This document shows positions 33,511-46,647 of a DNA stretch of 64,000 nucleotides, one piece after another (positions within the stretch are counted from its first letter, which is position 1; every line of letters starts with the position of its first letter). This stretch comes from Glebionis coronaria. Its lineage: Eukaryota; Streptophyta; Magnoliopsida; Asterales; Asteraceae. The stretch lies in contig CM046876.1 in the NCBI GenBank assembly GCA_025667525.1, forward strand, positions 533,622,038 through 533,686,037, read 5' to 3'. A program made the translations under genes and the position numbers. The notes under the pieces are model-generated. The model worked only from the letters and a program-made list of their open reading frames with translations, ran no database searches and had not been told where the DNA came from.

Positions 33511-34240
33511 CTATGAAGCACGGGATCACCTCTAAGGGTGCCGTGCCCGTTTGGGATCGGCTCGGGAGCGGGAGCGCCGGCGATTCGGCAGGGGATCGAA
33601 TCTTGACCGATTCCCAAATCATGGGATCGTTTGTAGACCGAATCTGGAATGTTTCTGCTTGTTTTGCCATCATTTTGATCATTGGAATATATGGAGAGTG
33701 CAATTCTTGACTGAGTTTTGCTATGTTTCTGAAAGTGTTACGTTGGAGATAGATATGCACAGAGTTTTGATGGAGAAAATACATCTAATAAGTCGATGAA
33801 GTTGTGTAAAAGATTACTGAAAGCAGGATGGTCTACAATGGAGTTATTGAGTGGCGGAGTTAATGAGTTATTTGATGAGGGAGATGACCCGGAATCCTAT
33901 AAAATTGTATGGTGTGAACTGATAAATTATATGTGGGACCAGGAAAATATATTTTTACTCCTAACCTCACTTAAAAAAATAAGTTTTAGTTTAGTTCCTT
34001 TAACCTTTAATACTTTACAACGATTCATCATTCAATATGAGTTATTTTCATCAACGATTCATCATTCAACGATACATCAATAAATATTTATTTTGAATTT
34101 TCTTTAATATATTTATTTTTTTATATATTTTTATTGCCGTATCCATACCGATCCCGTATCTTAATTTTTTTATTTTTGCCGTTTCCCGCTCCCGTATCGT
34201 TCCCGTATCCCCGTGTCGTTCCCGTTTCGGTGCAACATAG
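33511..34240. mobile_element. hAT-type nonautonomous element in SKP1 copy B 5' UTR
   Basis: An 8-bp TSD, ttcttctt, lies at 33503-33510 and 34241-34248. Terminal inverted repeats are ctatgaagcacggg at the left and, on the other strand, ctatgttgcaccgaaacggg at the right. An 8-bp duplication is the hAT signature. The ends are rich in cccgt/acggg motifs. There is no transposase. An open frame at 33796-34083 has no recognisable domain. Arm A lacks this element, so it inserted after the duplication. Confidence 0.8.
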
Positions 34241-34248
34241 TTCTTCTT

Positions 34249-37200
34249 AGAGAACGATAAAATACTTTTTATGAGAAAGTTATGATTCTGGTGATAGGTT
34301 TTAGGCTTATATTTATAGCAGAATTATTGGATGCCGATTTCTAAGGGATTAAGGACTCTTTAGAATCTTTTTATGAGAAACTTCTAGAACATTAATATAT
34401 GCTATATTCAGTTTTACAATTCATAATAAACTTCACATAATACCAAAAGCTATTTTTAATAACAAGCCATTTTCTAATTATCTTATTTGAGATGACAATA
34501 TAAACCTCCAATTTACCATAGACCACATCAATCAATAATATTCATTTAAAACATTTTTTACTCAAAAAAAAAAATTAAGATCTCACAAACGGTTATTCGT
34601 AAATGACAAAAAATATACCATTTACAACAAGAATGAACTATCGAGGGCACATGTATATACTTTCGACGAATTTTTTCTTAGAAAATTATATATGATTTGT
34701 ATCACGGATCATATATACACGTGCCCCTTGATAGAAAGATGATTTAATTCTCGTCACGATGCTATGTTTCGTTTTACGTAACAATTAACGTTTTGTGAGA
34801 TATTTAATTTTTAAAAAATAGATTTTTTGTTAGATGAAAAAAAGAGTGATTGTGATTGGTTGATTGGGTATTTACTAAAAGATCTTTGTTAAACTTTTCT
34901 CTATCTTATTTTAGCTTATTATCTTATCTTAGTACATTATAAAGTTTATATTTTTATAAAGTCTAAAAATTAAAAGTTTTAAAATTGATTTTTATGGAAA
35001 CATTAATTTTGAAATGGACCATCTATATCTTTTTGTAACAACCTTCTAAAAACTATCTTTATTTTTAAACTAAAATATCTTTTTATCTAATTATTTTTTT
35101 CATAAGCTAATTTCACCATATTTTCTAAAATTTTATGCTCTTTAATTTAATATTCATTTTGATATATTGTAAACTAGTTAAAATACCCGTGCGTTCTATA
35201 AAATTATAATTACGTTAGATTTGAAATCAACATTTTCCTCCTTAGTATTCCTTATTTGACATACTATTGTAAATTGTCATTTCAAAAGTCATTTCTCATA
35301 ACTTTATGATATAGAGCATACCTAACAATAGTTCGAAAGTTGTACATATAAATACATTAAACCAATTTTGGATAACCAACATTATTACTATCCATTTTGG
35401 CAACCTCTTTTGATGGTTTCTTGGTGACTCGAACTTCAACCTCCATACATATTATTGTTATAATGTGGCAATTTGTAATATTTCATGCCTGCTACATATT
35501 AAGCTTGAAAAAAATAGGCTAAGGCAATTTGTAGCTCGCATAATCACGACCTTTCTTGTTGTTTGATGTAGTAGAACTTGAATAAACATCTCTCGTGATG
35601 CTTCCTTTGCTTCTTTACTTGTTTCTCAGAATTAGTTCGAGTGCTATGTGCTTACCTATTTACAAAATATGATCAACATTTGAATCAGAAAATAGATGTC
35701 AGTGTTGAATTACAAATTAATCTAAAATTTTAGCCAAAAAATGGCTTCATCGTGGCTAATTTCATGCTATCAACATCACATACCAGTACTTAGCATAAAG
35801 TTTTCGGTTCTTTGGGTCCTGTCCGATACACGCGTTTTTGAACCGACGCGGCCCGAGCACCGAAACTATTTAAATTAAAGAACTGAAAAGCAGACCACAA
35901 CAACGAAACTCGTTTTCGATTGAGTTGGTTCTGGTTTGGTGCCAATTGCTCACCCCTAGCTAGAACCGATGTACCTTTATTAACTTCCTTAGCAGATTTT
36001 GATTATTCCATTCATAATTACTTTCAAAGGCCGTTCCAAATAACCATTCATTACTTATTCAGTAGGATACATGCCATATATAAATTGTTAAGTTTCAATT
36101 TATAATTGTGCTTGTTTCAGACATGTCCATAATGTTAAACAGTTTCAAAAGTTTAAAAGTCAACCAAGATACAAAATCATAGCATACAGGTAATATTATT
36201 TCCATACATGCAAGGTTCCAACGATACTAACCGGTGGTTATACATGCCAACTATAGGAGCAGTTCAACATTGCTTAGATTTAATTAACTGAATTAGACAA
36301 TCAAAGCCTTTAAATTTGCTAAAGAATTGTCAAAAGTTGCATAATTCTGCATGCCCAGCTTGACCAAGTATACCATCTCGCCTCCATTTGTTCTCAGGCG
36401 TATTTCTCACCTGTATGAGCCGATAATGAAACCGGCCGAATTTACAGAAAGCAAACCTCTGATGCTTTTATAATTGTATAATGAAAATTACCGACTTCAT
36501 CTCATTGTAAAGGCTGACTGTCGAGAATGATACATATTAAAAAGTGCCATGTTCCTTATCTGTTTTTTATAATAACATAAATATGTTAGTAAAGATTACA
36601 ATGTAAATATGATTAAAGTAAATTATAAATAATTGAATAAAAGAATTAGCCGATTAGGCACATGTATGCATATAATAGACTTTTTGTCACTTTCAGACCT
36701 GTTTGGCCCGTTTGAACTATTCTTTTTGGCTACTTGTGAATTTTCGACTCGTTAGAAATAGATAACAATGATCAACTCAAACCAACTCAATTATATGCAA
36801 GTGAAAAGGCCACGTACATTTATGTAAACATTTTTTACCTTATTTTAGATTAGGCTAATTTTTTGTCGTTGGAGTCTGCGCACTATGCAGCAACTTCATC
36901 AAAGGAATTCATACTCAAAATAAATAGACTATAACGGTTTTGTTCCATAGAATGACTTTTTTAAGTAAGCAAAGTTTACCTAAATTTTGTCATGAAGGAG
37001 ATTGATAAATATATGAGATTCTTGTAGCACAGAACTCGTCTCCACCTACATAGAGCACAATGTGAGTTAGAGATTTATTTTCAATGCCTGACCCAAAAAA
37101 ATCAAGGATAAAGTAAAACAAAGAAGCTATAGAATGATAATAATTCATTAACAAAGGCAAATAAATGAATGATGGTAGCTACTTGTTCGGTCAATGAAGA

Positions 37201-38884
37201 AATACACTTCGTGTGTATTGTAATATGCCATGCTTATCAGAAAGGTGACTTCGAGACAGGCTGTATGCGACAACCCGTCTGCTTTAAATAGGTAACCCAA
37301 GCCCCAAACTCCCATTCATGTGTTAAACTTATTATAAAAGTTTTTGAATGTTTCTTTTCAAGCAACAAATCCCCTTTTGAACGTTTCCATAAAATTTTCT
37401 TAAGCAGCGAAAATCACTTCCAAAATACCTAATTGCTTCATTACCATGTATGTAAAATGCCCGGGGTACTGGAAAACTCGTTTGAGATCAACTGAATTAG
37501 AAGCCTCCTCAATCGGTCCTAATCCAACAAAGCAAGCAATAATGTGTTTTTGTTAGTTTTTGGTAAGTATTGTATTTGTTAACATATATCAGGCACTTCT
37601 CAAACACATCAAATAGTGGAGCATATGCATACCATTCATTACTCTTGTACGATCAAGATCACCATCTACTTCACAGTATTCTTTTTATCGATAATTCTTC
37701 TTTACTGTTTGAACCATTACCTGCAACTTCATTATTAGCCAACACATAGACTTTGACACAAGTGCATACCTTCAAACGTAGATCTAAAAGCTTGCTACAC
37801 AAAAGTAAAGACCTTAATTAAAAAAATTAGTACCTACTGAAATCTTCGAACACGTGTCAAACCAGTCAATGAACCAATTCACCCGTCCCTCATATCTCAG
37901 TTTTCTATCTCTCATTCGAGGCAAGTTTATACCACCAGTACTGCAGCAAAAACTTTATCTTTTCTATTTGATAATTGCGATGAAACACTGCAAAGTCAAG
38001 CGATGTTTGGCTCCTGTTTTAGCAGCAGCCAAATAGGTCTTTTATTCCGACTCAAGGATAATGTTCGAACCATTGCCAATTATCTTCCACGAGGACTATA
38101 ATACATAATTACGCAATATAAAAATCCCTAATTACGTATAACGGAAATCATAGTGTTCTTAATAACACAAACACAAATTACAAAAAACCCGTATCTTGGA
38201 TATTAATAATATCTAACACAAATAAAACATGATTAAACCTAAAACCATCAAATGTTAATTACTCAATTCAATTAGGTCAACAGAAACCCCAGTTAATTAA
38301 TACACATAAATTAGGTTAAGAAAACATATCTCGATTTTTATTATATAATGCTTCGTCGGAAAACCAAAGACATGGCACCAGTGGATTTAGTGATTATTTT
38401 ATCTTCAGTCCGATTCTACATATTAGGGTTTTCACATATATAGATGATGGATGTCGTAAAGGATTTCAAAGCTCATTTTATTTGTTAAAATTTTCATTTT
38501 AACCCCTAACTGTTTTGTAAGTTATGTACGTTTTTTAAAGTTTTCAGTGTCATGTTTTTGACACATAAACTTTCGAATAGATTTTTTTAGAAAAAACGTA
38601 AAAAACGAAATTGAAGCCAAATTAAGTAATATTTAATTTTAAGAATTAAAAAATTTAAAAATAAAAGGAATAAATCAAATGATTATTTCTTATTAAGGAA
38701 ATAACCTCTTGAAAAAGTCCCTACGTTAGGTTTTGCTTTACAAAGAAAAAGATTATTTATAACTTTTTTCATTTTTTAGGGTTTATTTTATTTGATTTTT
38801 TTACAACTTTAATATTTGAATACAAATTTAAAAGCAAGAGTCGTAAAACTGAAATGTTTTAGCAAATACTAGTGACAGGAAAAC
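34249..38884. other. Long noncoding interval in arm B
   Basis: 34249-34470 matches the SKP1 upstream region of arm A. The rest, to 38884, is AT-rich with no supported gene, RNA or intact element. Scattered stretches look like old transposon remnants, for example the hAT-like end near 35945-35957. I see no reading frame above about 60 codons with a recognisable motif. Confidence 0.5.
35795..35957. mobile_element. Remnant of GAACCG-type hAT-like element
   Basis: It contains gaaccg/cggttc motifs and ends ttgctcaccccta, the mirror of taggggtgagca at 6069. Only one end is recognisable. Confidence 0.35.
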
Positions 38885-39217
38885 CACTTGATTAGAAGAT
38901 GAAATCATGTGAACGAATACCGATACAAGTGTCATTAGCAGACCGTGCACAATCAACTGTATGACATTTTTATATATGTAAACGAACTGCCATATGTATA
39001 TTACTAAAATAAACCTTTATGATATATAGAAAATGAACTTAATCGAGTATCATTACAAAGTTACAAGGGACAAACGCCTCATTCTAGCTTACGAACATAA
39101 AAAAATTTACAATTCATTTGATAAGGTAGAAATACAAGAACATATCCCCTTCTGGGTTATATTCTCATAGTATTGACTTTTGACCCAAAAAATATAACTT
39201 ATTTTTATCTTAAACAT

Positions 39218-40935
39218 GTTGTACGTAAAGCTTTGATACCATGTAATATAGAGTCAATTTTGCTATGTTGAAAACCGACTCGTGTAGCATAACTAGCGAA
39301 GCGCTGGAACCAAGCACGCGAGACTTGCTTAAGCCCATATAAAGACCGTTGCAGATGAAAAACATAACCAGGTTTGTTAGAATCAACAAACCCCGGAGGC
39401 TGATGCATATAGACAGTCTCTAATAAGTGGTCGTGAAGAAAAGCATTCTTCATATTCAACTGATGAATAGGCCATTGACGTGACACAACAAGACTCAAAA
39501 TCGTACGTATAGTAGCCGGTTTATCAACCGGGTTAAAATTCTCATCACAATCAATCCTTAGTTGCTGACTACGACCATTCACCATAAGGCGAGCCTTATA
39601 TCGACTAAGAGATCCATCTGCATTATATTTATGCTTGAAAACCCACTTAGAGCGAACAATATTAACGTTAGATAGACGGGGCACAAGTACCTATGTACCG
39701 TTAGTAATTAACGCATTATATTAGTCTAATATAGCCTTTTGCCAATTAGGGTCACGAAGAGCATGGACATGAGACCAAGGTAAAGTAGGGATGGCAAAAG
39801 CACCCGAAACCGATGGAGAAAACCGAAACCCAAACCGATTGGGTCGGGTTCGGATTCGGGTTGTCGGGTTTGGATGCGGGTTCGAGTGGGGATATTTTAT
39901 TTTTCGCGGGTTCGGGTTCGGGTTTTAGTAATACCCGCCCCGTTTACCCGTATACGTACCCATTTACCCGTACACGTACCCATTTACCAAAACACATATC
40001 GATTATTGTTATTTTATATAATTTTTAAATTTGTGCGAAATATTAGACGAAGATTAATAAACAATTGAAATGCTTATTTAGTTACATTTTGTATGCATTA
40101 AAATATTTATGATCAAGTATATTTCGATTTGTAACTTTAAATAAAATAATGATTTATTTGATACATTAAATCGCATGATATGATATTGAATTAGTATTCT
40201 TCATCTTTTAAAAACTTAAAAAATTATATTAGGGTATTTTGATTGTTTTTCATTGTTTTTTTTAACTTTCTACGCACAATTATGTCCAACGAAATTTAAT
40301 TGTGGATACCCGATACCCGCGGGTAAAAACCGAAAACCCGTTGGGTAATAGTAATCGGGTACCCGTCGGGTATTGGGGCGGGTACGGGTTTGGATATTAT
40401 AAACGGGTGCGGGTACGGGTTTAGTAAAACCCAACCCGAACCCGACCCGTTGCCATCCCTAAGGTAAAGGGGAGGTAGTAATGGTGTGAAGATTGAAACG
40501 ATGACTCGGTTTTGATATACCATTAGAATGTGTGACCATTTAGTGCATATTAGATTAATTTATGACAGGCTCAGCAGTAGTAGGTTATGGGATGATAGGT
40601 ACAGTAGTTGACTTAGTGGGTTGAGGACTGGTAAGTTAGGGAAATGGTGATTGGGCATGAGCTGGTAGGCTGGTAGGTTGAGGGCTAGTAGGAATACTCA
40701 TGTCATCATGTTAGGCCGAAATGTTTGTAATGGAAGGTGTGTGAGACGCAGATAGGATCAGAACCATATGTGAGTGTCGTGTAGATGGTGGGTCTTGGAT
40801 TGATGGGGTTACCTTAGGATGGACATGCAATATGTTAGTGAAAAGGAAATCATAATTTGGTGGTTGTGTTTGTGTCATGGATCCAAAAGGAAAGACATCC
40901 TTATCGAAATGAACATGACAGGATGTTAGCCTCAA
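39218..40935 (-). pseudogene. Copia RT fragment, degenerate, split by hAT MITE
   Basis: On the minus strand, 40935-40711 encodes the post-integrase segment (SCHVHFDKDVFPFGSM). After the nested element (39786-40461) comes HALRDPNWQKAILD. 39684-39205 then has RT blocks SNVNIVRSKWVFKHKYNADG, RYKARLMVNGRSQQLRIDCD, HQLNMKNAFLHDHLLETVYM and SLYGLKQVSRAWFQRFASYA. Several in-frame stops occur, and the copy ends before the YVDD motif at the junction with duplicated arm B (about 39217). The lineage resembles Ale/Retrofit. It is nonfunctional. Confidence 0.82.
39786..40461. mobile_element. hAT-type MITE (676 bp) with 8-bp TSD
   Basis: The ends are tagggatggcaa and ttgccatcccta, perfect 12-bp inverted repeats. 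TSD aggtaaag lies at 39778-39785 and 40462-40469. The flanks are rich in acccg/cgggt motifs, partly self-complementary, with an AT-rich core and no transposase. It sits within the Copia RT pseudogene. Confidence 0.9.
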
Positions 40936-40976
40936 AATATTGAGTCAAACAAGAATGTTCGGTCATAGGTTTATTA

Positions 40977-41318
40977 TGTATTATTATTCTTAGAACGTTG
41001 TAATAAATAGTAGAATAGTCCGGATTCACGAGCTTGATAAAATAGCTAATAGTCCATGTTTAGGTTCTATAGTTCATGGATCAAGCCCGACCCATCAACA
41101 TATAGTCCATTAAAGCCCACATGTGGGTAGACTATATATACCCACCTCCTAGCATGTTAGGAGGTGGTTGGTAACATTGTAATTCTCTCATTATCTCAAT
41201 CTAACACTCAACAATTATCAACCATTCTCTCTCTACTTTCACTATCTATATTTCATCTATTTTATTTACTTAATTCATAGATTAACAATGGTGAAGTGAT
41301 AATATTATGGGTACAACA
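40977..41318 (+). repeat. Probable 5' LTR of Tork-like Copia
   Basis: The right edge gtacaaca (41318) is followed two bases later by tggtatcattcgcc, a plausible primer-binding site. A TATA-like gactatatatacc lies at about 41130. The left edge (tgtattatt at 40977) is a guess; no partner LTR is in the window. Confidence 0.5.
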
Positions 41319-41604
41319 ATTGGTATCATTCGCCACGGGATAGATAAGTGATTGGCTTGTGGTATTTCATTTGGGTTCGTGTGTTTTTTACTTCAAAAAC
41401 CCACATTCAAATTCTTTTTGTGTTTTTTTGCCTTTAAATCTTTCTAAATATCACCTACATAGTCGTGGTAGGGATTTGGGTTTCTTGTTTTGGTGAAAAA
41501 CGCAAACTTTTTTGGCATTTGGATCATTTTTTGGTGATAAAACTCGTATCTTAATGTTCTGTCCGATATCCGAAAAACCTGGGTGATTCCGAACTTAAAA
41601 ACCC

Positions 41605-42060
41605 TTGTTTTTGCGAACTTGGCATTCATTGCGAAATCACTTTTATTCCGAACTTGGAAAGGTATTATGAATCTGTGTATTGCGAACTCAGGCCAAGTAT
41701 TGCAAAGTCAGCTCTCTTATTACGAACTCAACTTTATTGCAAAAACAAGTAATGCGAAGTCAGCTCTCTTATTGCGAAGTCAGTTCTCTTATTGCGAACT
41801 CAACTTTATTGCGAAAACAAGAATTGCGAAGTCAGACTTAGTTTTTACGAACTGAGTGTTATTGCGAACTTAGTGGGATTGCGAAGTCAGACTTAGTTTT
41901 TGTGAAGTGAGTGTTATTGCAAAATTAGTGGGAATTGCGAAGGCAGGCTTACTTTTTGCGAAGTGACTGTTATTGCGAACTTAGTGGGAATTGTGAAGAA
42001 AGTTTTGCGAAGACAGAAGTTTTCAACATTGCAAACTCAAGATTTTGATTTTTGCGAATT
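41605..42060. repeat. Degenerate GCGAA-motif array in Copia leader
   Basis: Variants of attgcgaactca and attgcgaagtcag recur through about 450 bases with irregular spacing. It lies between the LTR and gag of the Tork-like element and has no coding support. Confidence 0.7.
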
Positions 42061-42502
42061 CAGAAATTTTCAAAAACGTGATTTTGAAAATTTTTAACTT
42101 GTGAGTTTTTTGGTCTTGGAATTTTTGGTTTCTCAAGAACACATTGTTAGGGGATTTTAAAAAATTTTCTCGTCTACATCACACGAACTTGGAATATTTA
42201 ATGTTTAATCGGTGGTTTGTAAAATCTCGCGAATTTAGTTCTCGGTTTCTCCACGATTAGTAAAACTCCGTATTTCTTCTTTAACCACAATCACAACATC
42301 TACTTAAGATCCGAATTCACTTCATCATTTCGGAGATTATCGAGATGGATTATACTACAGAGTACCGGGTGTCAAACAACAACATCATGGTGGCGGGTAA
42401 CAAAGAAAGACCACCAATGCTTGTGACTTGTCGATATGATCAATGGAAATCTTGTTTTCTACGATAACATGACACAAGACCTAACGGTGATGCTTTAAGG
42501 CA

Positions 42503-45500
42503 ATGTATTTTTATGGACCCTATGTGTTTTCAAAGGTCAAAGTTCCTGCTGTACCAGCCATAGACACAAGTGACGAAGTACCCACACATGAACGTAATGA
42601 AAAGAGATTTGACCACACATCAGAGAACCGTGCTTGGTTTGATGCAGAGATGGAAACAATTTACCTAATTCTAAATGGAATTGGAGATGATATTTACCCC
42701 ACGGTTGATGCATGTCCTACTGCTAAAGAAATGTGTACGACGATTGAAAGATTGCAACAAGGTGAATCACTCAACAAACAAGATGTGAAAACAAACCTGT
42801 TTTGGAACTTTGGTAAGTTTACTTCAAAGGATGGGGAATCAATTGATTCATATTACTCCCGATTCTACAAAATGATGAATGACATGACACGAAACAACTT
42901 GCAAGTCTCCACCATGCAAGTCAATATCCAATTTCTACAGCAACTTTAACCAAAGTGGACACAGTTTGTCACTTTGGTGAAACAACAACAAAAGTTAGAC
43001 GAAGTCTCATATCACACGCTCTTTGACATTTTGAAACAAATTCAGAATGAGGCAAACAAACTTCAAGCTGACCGGATAACAAAGGTTGCAAATCCACTTG
43101 CTTTGGTTTCTACCACTCAACGTTACCCAGATTATCGTCCTCGTGCTCCAAAGACCTACTCTACTCAATCATCATCACCACGATCTTCCATTATCTCTAA
43201 GTCACATGCTCCATCAAGATCATGAGGCAAAAAAGTTGCAAGAGCACCATCACCACCACTTGAGAAATCATCCAAAGACGACAATGATGAAGAACAAGCT
43301 CAAAAGAATAGGGAATTCAAGCAACAAATGGCTTTCATCATGAAGTCTTACAAGAAGATTTACAAACCCACCACCAACAACCTCCGAACTTCATCAAACA
43401 CAAGAACAACTATGCTTAGAGTCCTCCAAGGTATGACACACGAAGGCGTGCTGAGAGTCCTCCAAAGTATGATCGACAAACCACTAAGTATGATAATCAA
43501 AGGGTTGCTACTGTTGTTGGAAATAAGGAAATTGTTGGTACTCAAGTTGTGCAACAAAGTGGGATTCAGTGTTTTAACTGAAGAGGTTTTGGGCATATGG
43601 CTAAGGAATGCACACAGCCAAAAAGGGTTAAGGATTATGGTTATCATAAGGAAAAGATGCTGCTATGCAAGAAGATGGAAGCTGGGATCAAGTTATCAGC
43701 TGAGGAAGGAGAAATACTTGACGACATAGATGATGAACTCTCCGACCAAGAACTCGAGGCACATTATTCATACATGGCAAAGATTCATGAGGTCCTTAAC
43801 ATCACTAAAGATGATAATGGTCCTTTCTTTGATACTGAGCCAATTGATAAGGTACAAAATGATGATGAATATAATGTGTTTGGTGATACACATGAGCATA
43901 GTGATCTACCAACAATAATTATTGACACATGTATGATGGGAACGATTGATAGAAATACCACACCTGATTCATCAGACATGTGCAATAATGAGTTTGAGGA
44001 TGATCAACATGCAAATGAGTATGATGATGAGGAGCGCGTCGCGCTTGTTAATTTAATTGCTAGTTTACAAAAAAGATGTCAATGAAACTAGAAAGAGTCA
44101 AAAGAAATTAAAGAAGGAAAACGCAACACTCACTCAAAACTTTGAAGAAAGCAAAGCCGCTCTTATAATATCTAGTGAGACCATTGATAGTTATAGGACT
44201 GAGTTTCTTCAAAAGACTAAAGAGCTTGAGGGGTACAAAGGTCGTTTAATTAACGTTAAAAAGGACGATTTTTAAAATGAATACAATGAAGCTCTTTCTA
44301 TGTTAGCTAAAGAAAAACGTCAATAAATGCTTTCTTAAGTGATGAACGTCAAAAAACGTACCTTGAAACAACTAAAATCAACGAACTTGAACATAGGATT
44401 TCTATGAATACCACCGATTCTGCTAAAATTCTTGTGGAAAAGAAACAAGAGGTTGAAAAGTTAAAACAAGATTTCAAAAATAGACAAGGCAAAGATACTG
44501 AAAAAGTAACAGAACTCGAAGAACAAGTCGATTTTTTTGAAGAAAATTTTTTATAAAACGAATCAATCTATTCAACCATGCGAATGATAGCGCCACAGTC
44601 GTTTTTAAGGGTAAAGCTAGTTTTGTAAGTCCTAAGTACCTCGAGAAAGCTCAAGCTGAGAACCCCCACTTATATCTTGATGAGTCTGAACTAACCGATC
44701 ATGATTGCCCCGTAGTTAGGCTCGATAGTGATGAGACAACCATTTGGGAAGAGGATAGTAGATCACCGGTCAATAAAGAGTTTGTGAAACCATATAATTA
44801 CACTTATGTAAACAGTCTTTATGGTCTTTTCACTCCACAAACACAGAAGTCTCATGAGCAATTGTTTTTTGAAAGTAAACAAAGAAGAATGCAATGGAAG
44901 AAATTTTTTGCCAAAAAGAAAGCTAATGTTTCTAAATATATTAACTATCTGCCGCTTGATGCTTCCAAAAGCAAGAGTAGGAAAACACTTGGTATTCTTA
45001 AACATCACATTGATAATTTTAAATCAATTGTTGAATGATACTGGCAAAAACGTGAGAACGACAAATTGAAAAAAGAGATTCCTCAGGATATAACTGTGCT
45101 TGTGAATAACTAATAATACCGATTGCGGCAACAATAAACGAAAATGTTCTTGAATTTGAAAAATTAATTCGGTCTGAAATGTTTGATGATTTGAAATATG
45201 TTGAGTCTATTGAAAAAGATATCGAATATGATCTAATCATAGAAGAATATCTCTCCAAAGATATTTTGTGTGTTACTCTTAAATCTTGTGCTGATATAGA
45301 TGAATATTCTGATGTTGCATGCAAATATCTTGATAAGACCAAATAGTGTGAACATCTTGAAACTAAGCTCTCGAAACACAAAGAAAATGTTGATAAAAAG
45401 GCTTTTGCGTTACTTCAACACCGAACTGATTTCCTTCAAAAACATTGTCATTCTCTTGAACTTGCTTTGCAAAAAGACATCGGAAGTTTTCCACATGATA

Positions 45501-46640
45501 ATAACTTACAAGAAAAACTTTCCAAATCATTTCAAGAAATGAATGAATAAAGTATGGAAATTACAGATTTGAAAGCTCAGTTAAAAGACAGGGACATAAC
45601 GATAGCAGAGTTGAAGAAACTCGTTGCTAAGATGGGTGGGAAAATTATGAAACCTAGCGTTATGAAACCCGTTGTTAGACAACCCAATGCGTATAAAGTG
45701 ACTAAACCCTCTGTCTTGGAAAAAACACATGTTTTCTCAAATTCCTAATTTGCAAAATCTGGGTTTACCCCCAAGACGGATGGGAAGGATAGGTTACCAC
45801 AGATTACTCCCAAAACAGATATTTGAACACAAAGAATTAAGAACACAAATGTGATCAAACCAAGGATGTATAGATTGGCCACTAAAGCCACACACAACAA
45901 AGACAGTCAATCACCTCAGACATCTAGAAACACTAATAGACGTGTGTCTTTTACAACAGGAGTAGTCCCCACTGCTATTGTTAGCCGGCCTCAGCTTAAG
46001 AGCACTCGAATGAATGAAAAGGTTTGGCAAAACAAGAGTCAAGGGAAGATGAAGAAAGTAGAAGACTACCATAGGAATTTGAATGTTTCTAAGAATAAAA
46101 CGTCTGTAATCGCATGTAATGACGATTTGAATTATTCGACTTTGAATGCTTTGAATGTTAAGTTTCTTTGTGTGAAATGTAGAAAATGTGCTAATGTTAA
46201 TCATGCTATGTGTCTTTCGAATAATGTCAAAGGCGTAGATACTAGAACTAAGAGGCAAATTGTGATGCCTGTTAGTGTTAGTAAACCCAAACGCAAAATG
46301 AACCATTTTGGTGCAACCCCCTAAGAAAAGTAATGCATCATACTCCACTACTAACAACACTAGAAGCAGAATTAGGGAATTATATGAGTCTGCTAGCAAG
46401 TCTTGGAAATGGTGTTTGCTAATCCATGTCCTCCAGGATATAAATGGGTGCTTAAGGTTAGGAAAGAAAACGTGACAACGAGCGCTAGTATGCCTTTAAG
46501 TGTTGAAACTATGGAACCTAATGATTTAGAAATCACAACTAACATGGAATCCAATTTACCAAATGCTCCATCGTGTTCTAAGTCTTTTGCAGGCGATCGA
46601 AATAATTCTCTTCATACTTGTTGATCCCTTTGAATGGATC
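42503..46640 (+). pseudogene. Tork-like Copia gag-pol 5' half, decayed (copy 1)
   Basis: The Gag core starts near 42503 (VPAVPAIDTSDEVPTHERNE, then NLFWNFGKFTSKDGESIDSY). It continues in the same frame past stops at 42947 and 43223 to QMAFIMKSYKKIYKPTTNNL. A frame change follows. The zinc knuckle is damaged: CFN, stop, RGFGHMAKEC. From 43597 it reads PKRVKDYGYHKEKMLLCKKM and an acidic stretch with QELEAHYSYMAKIHEV. A long coiled-coil-like region (44057-45750) is broken by many stops. 45851-46640 has the basic spacer (RPQLKSTRMNEKVWQNKSQG, then PPGYKWVLKV). Protease, integrase and RT are absent. The layout matches the second Tork-like copy at 60681-64000, but the sequences overlap, so they are separate elements. 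Confidence 0.82.
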
Positions 46641-46647
46641 TATATTA

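Larger units (their letters stand above)
32512..39217 (-). repeat. Inverted segmental duplication, arm B
   Basis: This is the reverse-orientation counterpart of 4491-10275, with the SKP1-like gene and the protease 3' flank in the same relative order. At 38885-39217 the flank is nearly contiguous, where arm A has the 4707-5364 insertions. The arm ends abruptly at about 39217 against a Copia pseudogene, so the protease coding region was not included. The middle (34470-38880) does not match arm A. Confidence 0.85.

Noticed and set aside
33796..34083. 95-codon frame inside the hAT element as a captured gene
   Set aside because: No recognisable family, no intron structure, and a hydrophobic AT-rich end; it looks like chance.
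36900..38100. Possible host gene in arm B between SKP1 and the protease flank
   Set aside because: Only short frames, no conserved motifs and no consistent splice chain.
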